A DNA stretch of 64,000 bases from Cristatella mucedo (taxonomy: Eukaryota > Bryozoa > Phylactolaemata > Cristatellidae). Where the stretch lies: the NCBI GenBank assembly GCA_009760855.2, contig WPIO01000061.1, forward strand, positions 62,001 to 126,000, read 5' to 3'. The position numbers and the translations under genes were made by a program. Below, in pieces: positions 62,585-64,000 of this stretch. The notes below the pieces were generated by a model. It was not told where the DNA came from. It was given only the letters and a program-made list of their open reading frames with translations, and made no database searches. Within the stretch, counting starts at the first letter, position 1, and each line of letters starts with the position of its first letter.

Positions 62585-63780
62585 TCGGAAGTATGAGGCA
62601 CCTCTGGGCTTTGTGCTCGGTCCGATTCTTGTCACATTTTATTCTCTCCTCTTGCCAATGTGATTGCTAAGCACAATCTAGGCTTTCACTTCTATGCGGA
62701 GGACACTCAGTTGTACCTTTACTTTGATCAATTCCAGCATTCGAGCATCTCAAATTCTCTCAACTCCCTTCCTGCATGTATTGATGACATCTGCACACGG
62801 ATATCACCAAACTTTTTAAAATTGAATGATGATAAAACCAACTCAATAGTTATGGGCAAACCAAGTGTGATTCAAAAATGTGAAAGATTAACGCCCACAG
62901 TCGGCTTTCCCAGAATATGTCCTGGTGAATCAGCACTAAATCTAGATGCCCTTTTCTAAAGTGACCTTTCATTAGACGAAAACATCAGCTCCACTGTCAA
63001 ATCAGCCTACTTTCGGCTACATAATCTTGCTAAAATTTGGGCTTGTTTAGGCAGGCAAATTGCATCTAAATTGGTCCATGCATTTGTAACATCCCGTCTT
63101 GACTTCTGTAGCTCACTGCTTGCTGGTCTACCGGCCCGTGCTATCAGGAACTTGCACCTTATGCAAAACTCTGCAGCTAGGCTGGTCTGGCGTGAGTATC
63201 GCAGTTGCCACATCACACCACTTCTCGGCCACCTACCCTGGCTCCCTGTCAAGCAACGTAACGACTTCAAGGTTCTGTCGCTCAATTTTAGACTTTTAGA
63301 TCCCTTCATTATTGGACTCTAGCCTACCTATCAGATCTACTCCCCTACCAAGCTAAGCATCGTACCAATCGCTTTCGATGTCTAATATTTTACCTATACC
63401 TCGGTACAAACTTCAAACCCTTTCGATACTAAGCCTTTAGTTCGTATGCTCCCAAGGCCTGCAACTCACTTGCGACTTACGTCAGGACATCCCATGACTT
63501 GACCACATTTAAAAAGAAACTTAAAGCGCACCTATTTATCGTAGCATTTATTGGGTCCACGTGGTTCGTACTTGACGTGCTTATGGGTGCTGACACTGCA
63601 TGGTGCCACTGACCATATTTGACCATGTGCATGTCACCCCTAACCATTTTATGCTTGTTGTCATTGAGCATGCTACTATTAACCTTCCGATCGTTTTTTC
63701 TTCGCAGCAAATGTTAAGTTCGCAGAAAGAGATTAATTTTTCTTAGGGCACTATATCAAATGTTCTGTTATATTAGTATC
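62585..63780 (+). mobile_element. LINE-A copy including the catalytic box region
   Basis: Starts in the RT domain: LGFVLGPIL-like phrase (about 62610), GFHFYAEDTQLYLYF (the YADD box changed to Y-A-E-D), FLKLNDDKTNSIVMGKPS, a frame break at 62957, then VHAFVTSRLDFCSSLLAGLP and a decaying C-terminus, 3' UTR and tail. Confidence 0.88.
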
Positions 63781-64000
63781 CTCTCTTTCATGCCCGTCTC
63801 CAGTGAACCCACCGGGAAAGTTTCCACCAGACCGAAAAGACTTCAAGTTCTCTTTAACCCGTAGCGAAAGCTTTGGTTACGCAGGGGCCTAGACTTGCAC
63901 AAGTCCCACTTGCAAGTGTTTTTAAAATGTCAGTGGTTACTGCTGTAGTATCTGCCACATTGAAAATAATTCTTCCCAGACATTGAAAACAATTCTTTCC
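63781..64000. other. Window end, unassigned
   Basis: Nothing recognised. Confidence 0.4.

Overview
The window looks like nuclear DNA from an animal, probably an invertebrate. It is dominated by non-LTR retrotransposon fragments, tRNA-derived SINEs and long microsatellites, with small exons separated by kilobase introns that have GT-AG ends. Nothing bacterial is present: there are no operons, no dense coding and no ribosome binding sites. The exact taxon cannot be named from sequence alone.

The only cellular genes I can support are three tandem, same-strand paralogues of a cation-dependent mannose-6-phosphate receptor-like (M6PR/MRH, Atg27-like) type I membrane protein. Gene A (4644-28113) can be assembled completely: seven exons whose lengths sum to 768 nt, giving 255 residues. 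It has a signal peptide, a lumenal domain with six shared cysteines, one membrane segment, and a cytosolic tail with the FW and F-V-C spacing of vertebrate M6PR. Gene B (35113 to at least 52579) has the same exons at the same intron phases. Its fifth exon is found only as a frameshifted candidate, and its last exon was not found. Gene C starts at 60129 with a clear exon 1 and runs off the window. All three begin with a signal peptide followed by a K/R-Q-L-G-P-C-S-V motif.

Layout. 1-1.4 kb: probable solo LTR with 122-bp internal repeats. 2.5-4.6 kb: retroelement tail and a long GA tract upstream of gene A. 4.6-28.1 kb: gene A, its introns filled by two LINE families (here LINE-A and LINE-B), SINEs and an R2/NeSL-like fragment. 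28.1-35.1 kb: spacer with LINE pieces and a GC-rich segment. 35.1-52.6 kb: gene B, with a huge (TTTA)n array in intron 5. 52.6-60.1 kb: spacer with GC-rich sequence and LINE debris. 60.1-64 kb: start of gene C with more LINE-A copies.

LINE-A, a CR1/L2-like element, ends in a conserved stem-like tail followed by (ATT)n. One tRNA-derived SINE family (SINE-A) carries a closely similar tail, which suggests that it is mobilised by LINE-A machinery. LINE-B has a different 3' end. A second SINE family (SINE-B) has a tRNA head followed by a strong hairpin. Element names are local labels. All calls come from reading and hand alignment; no searches were run.
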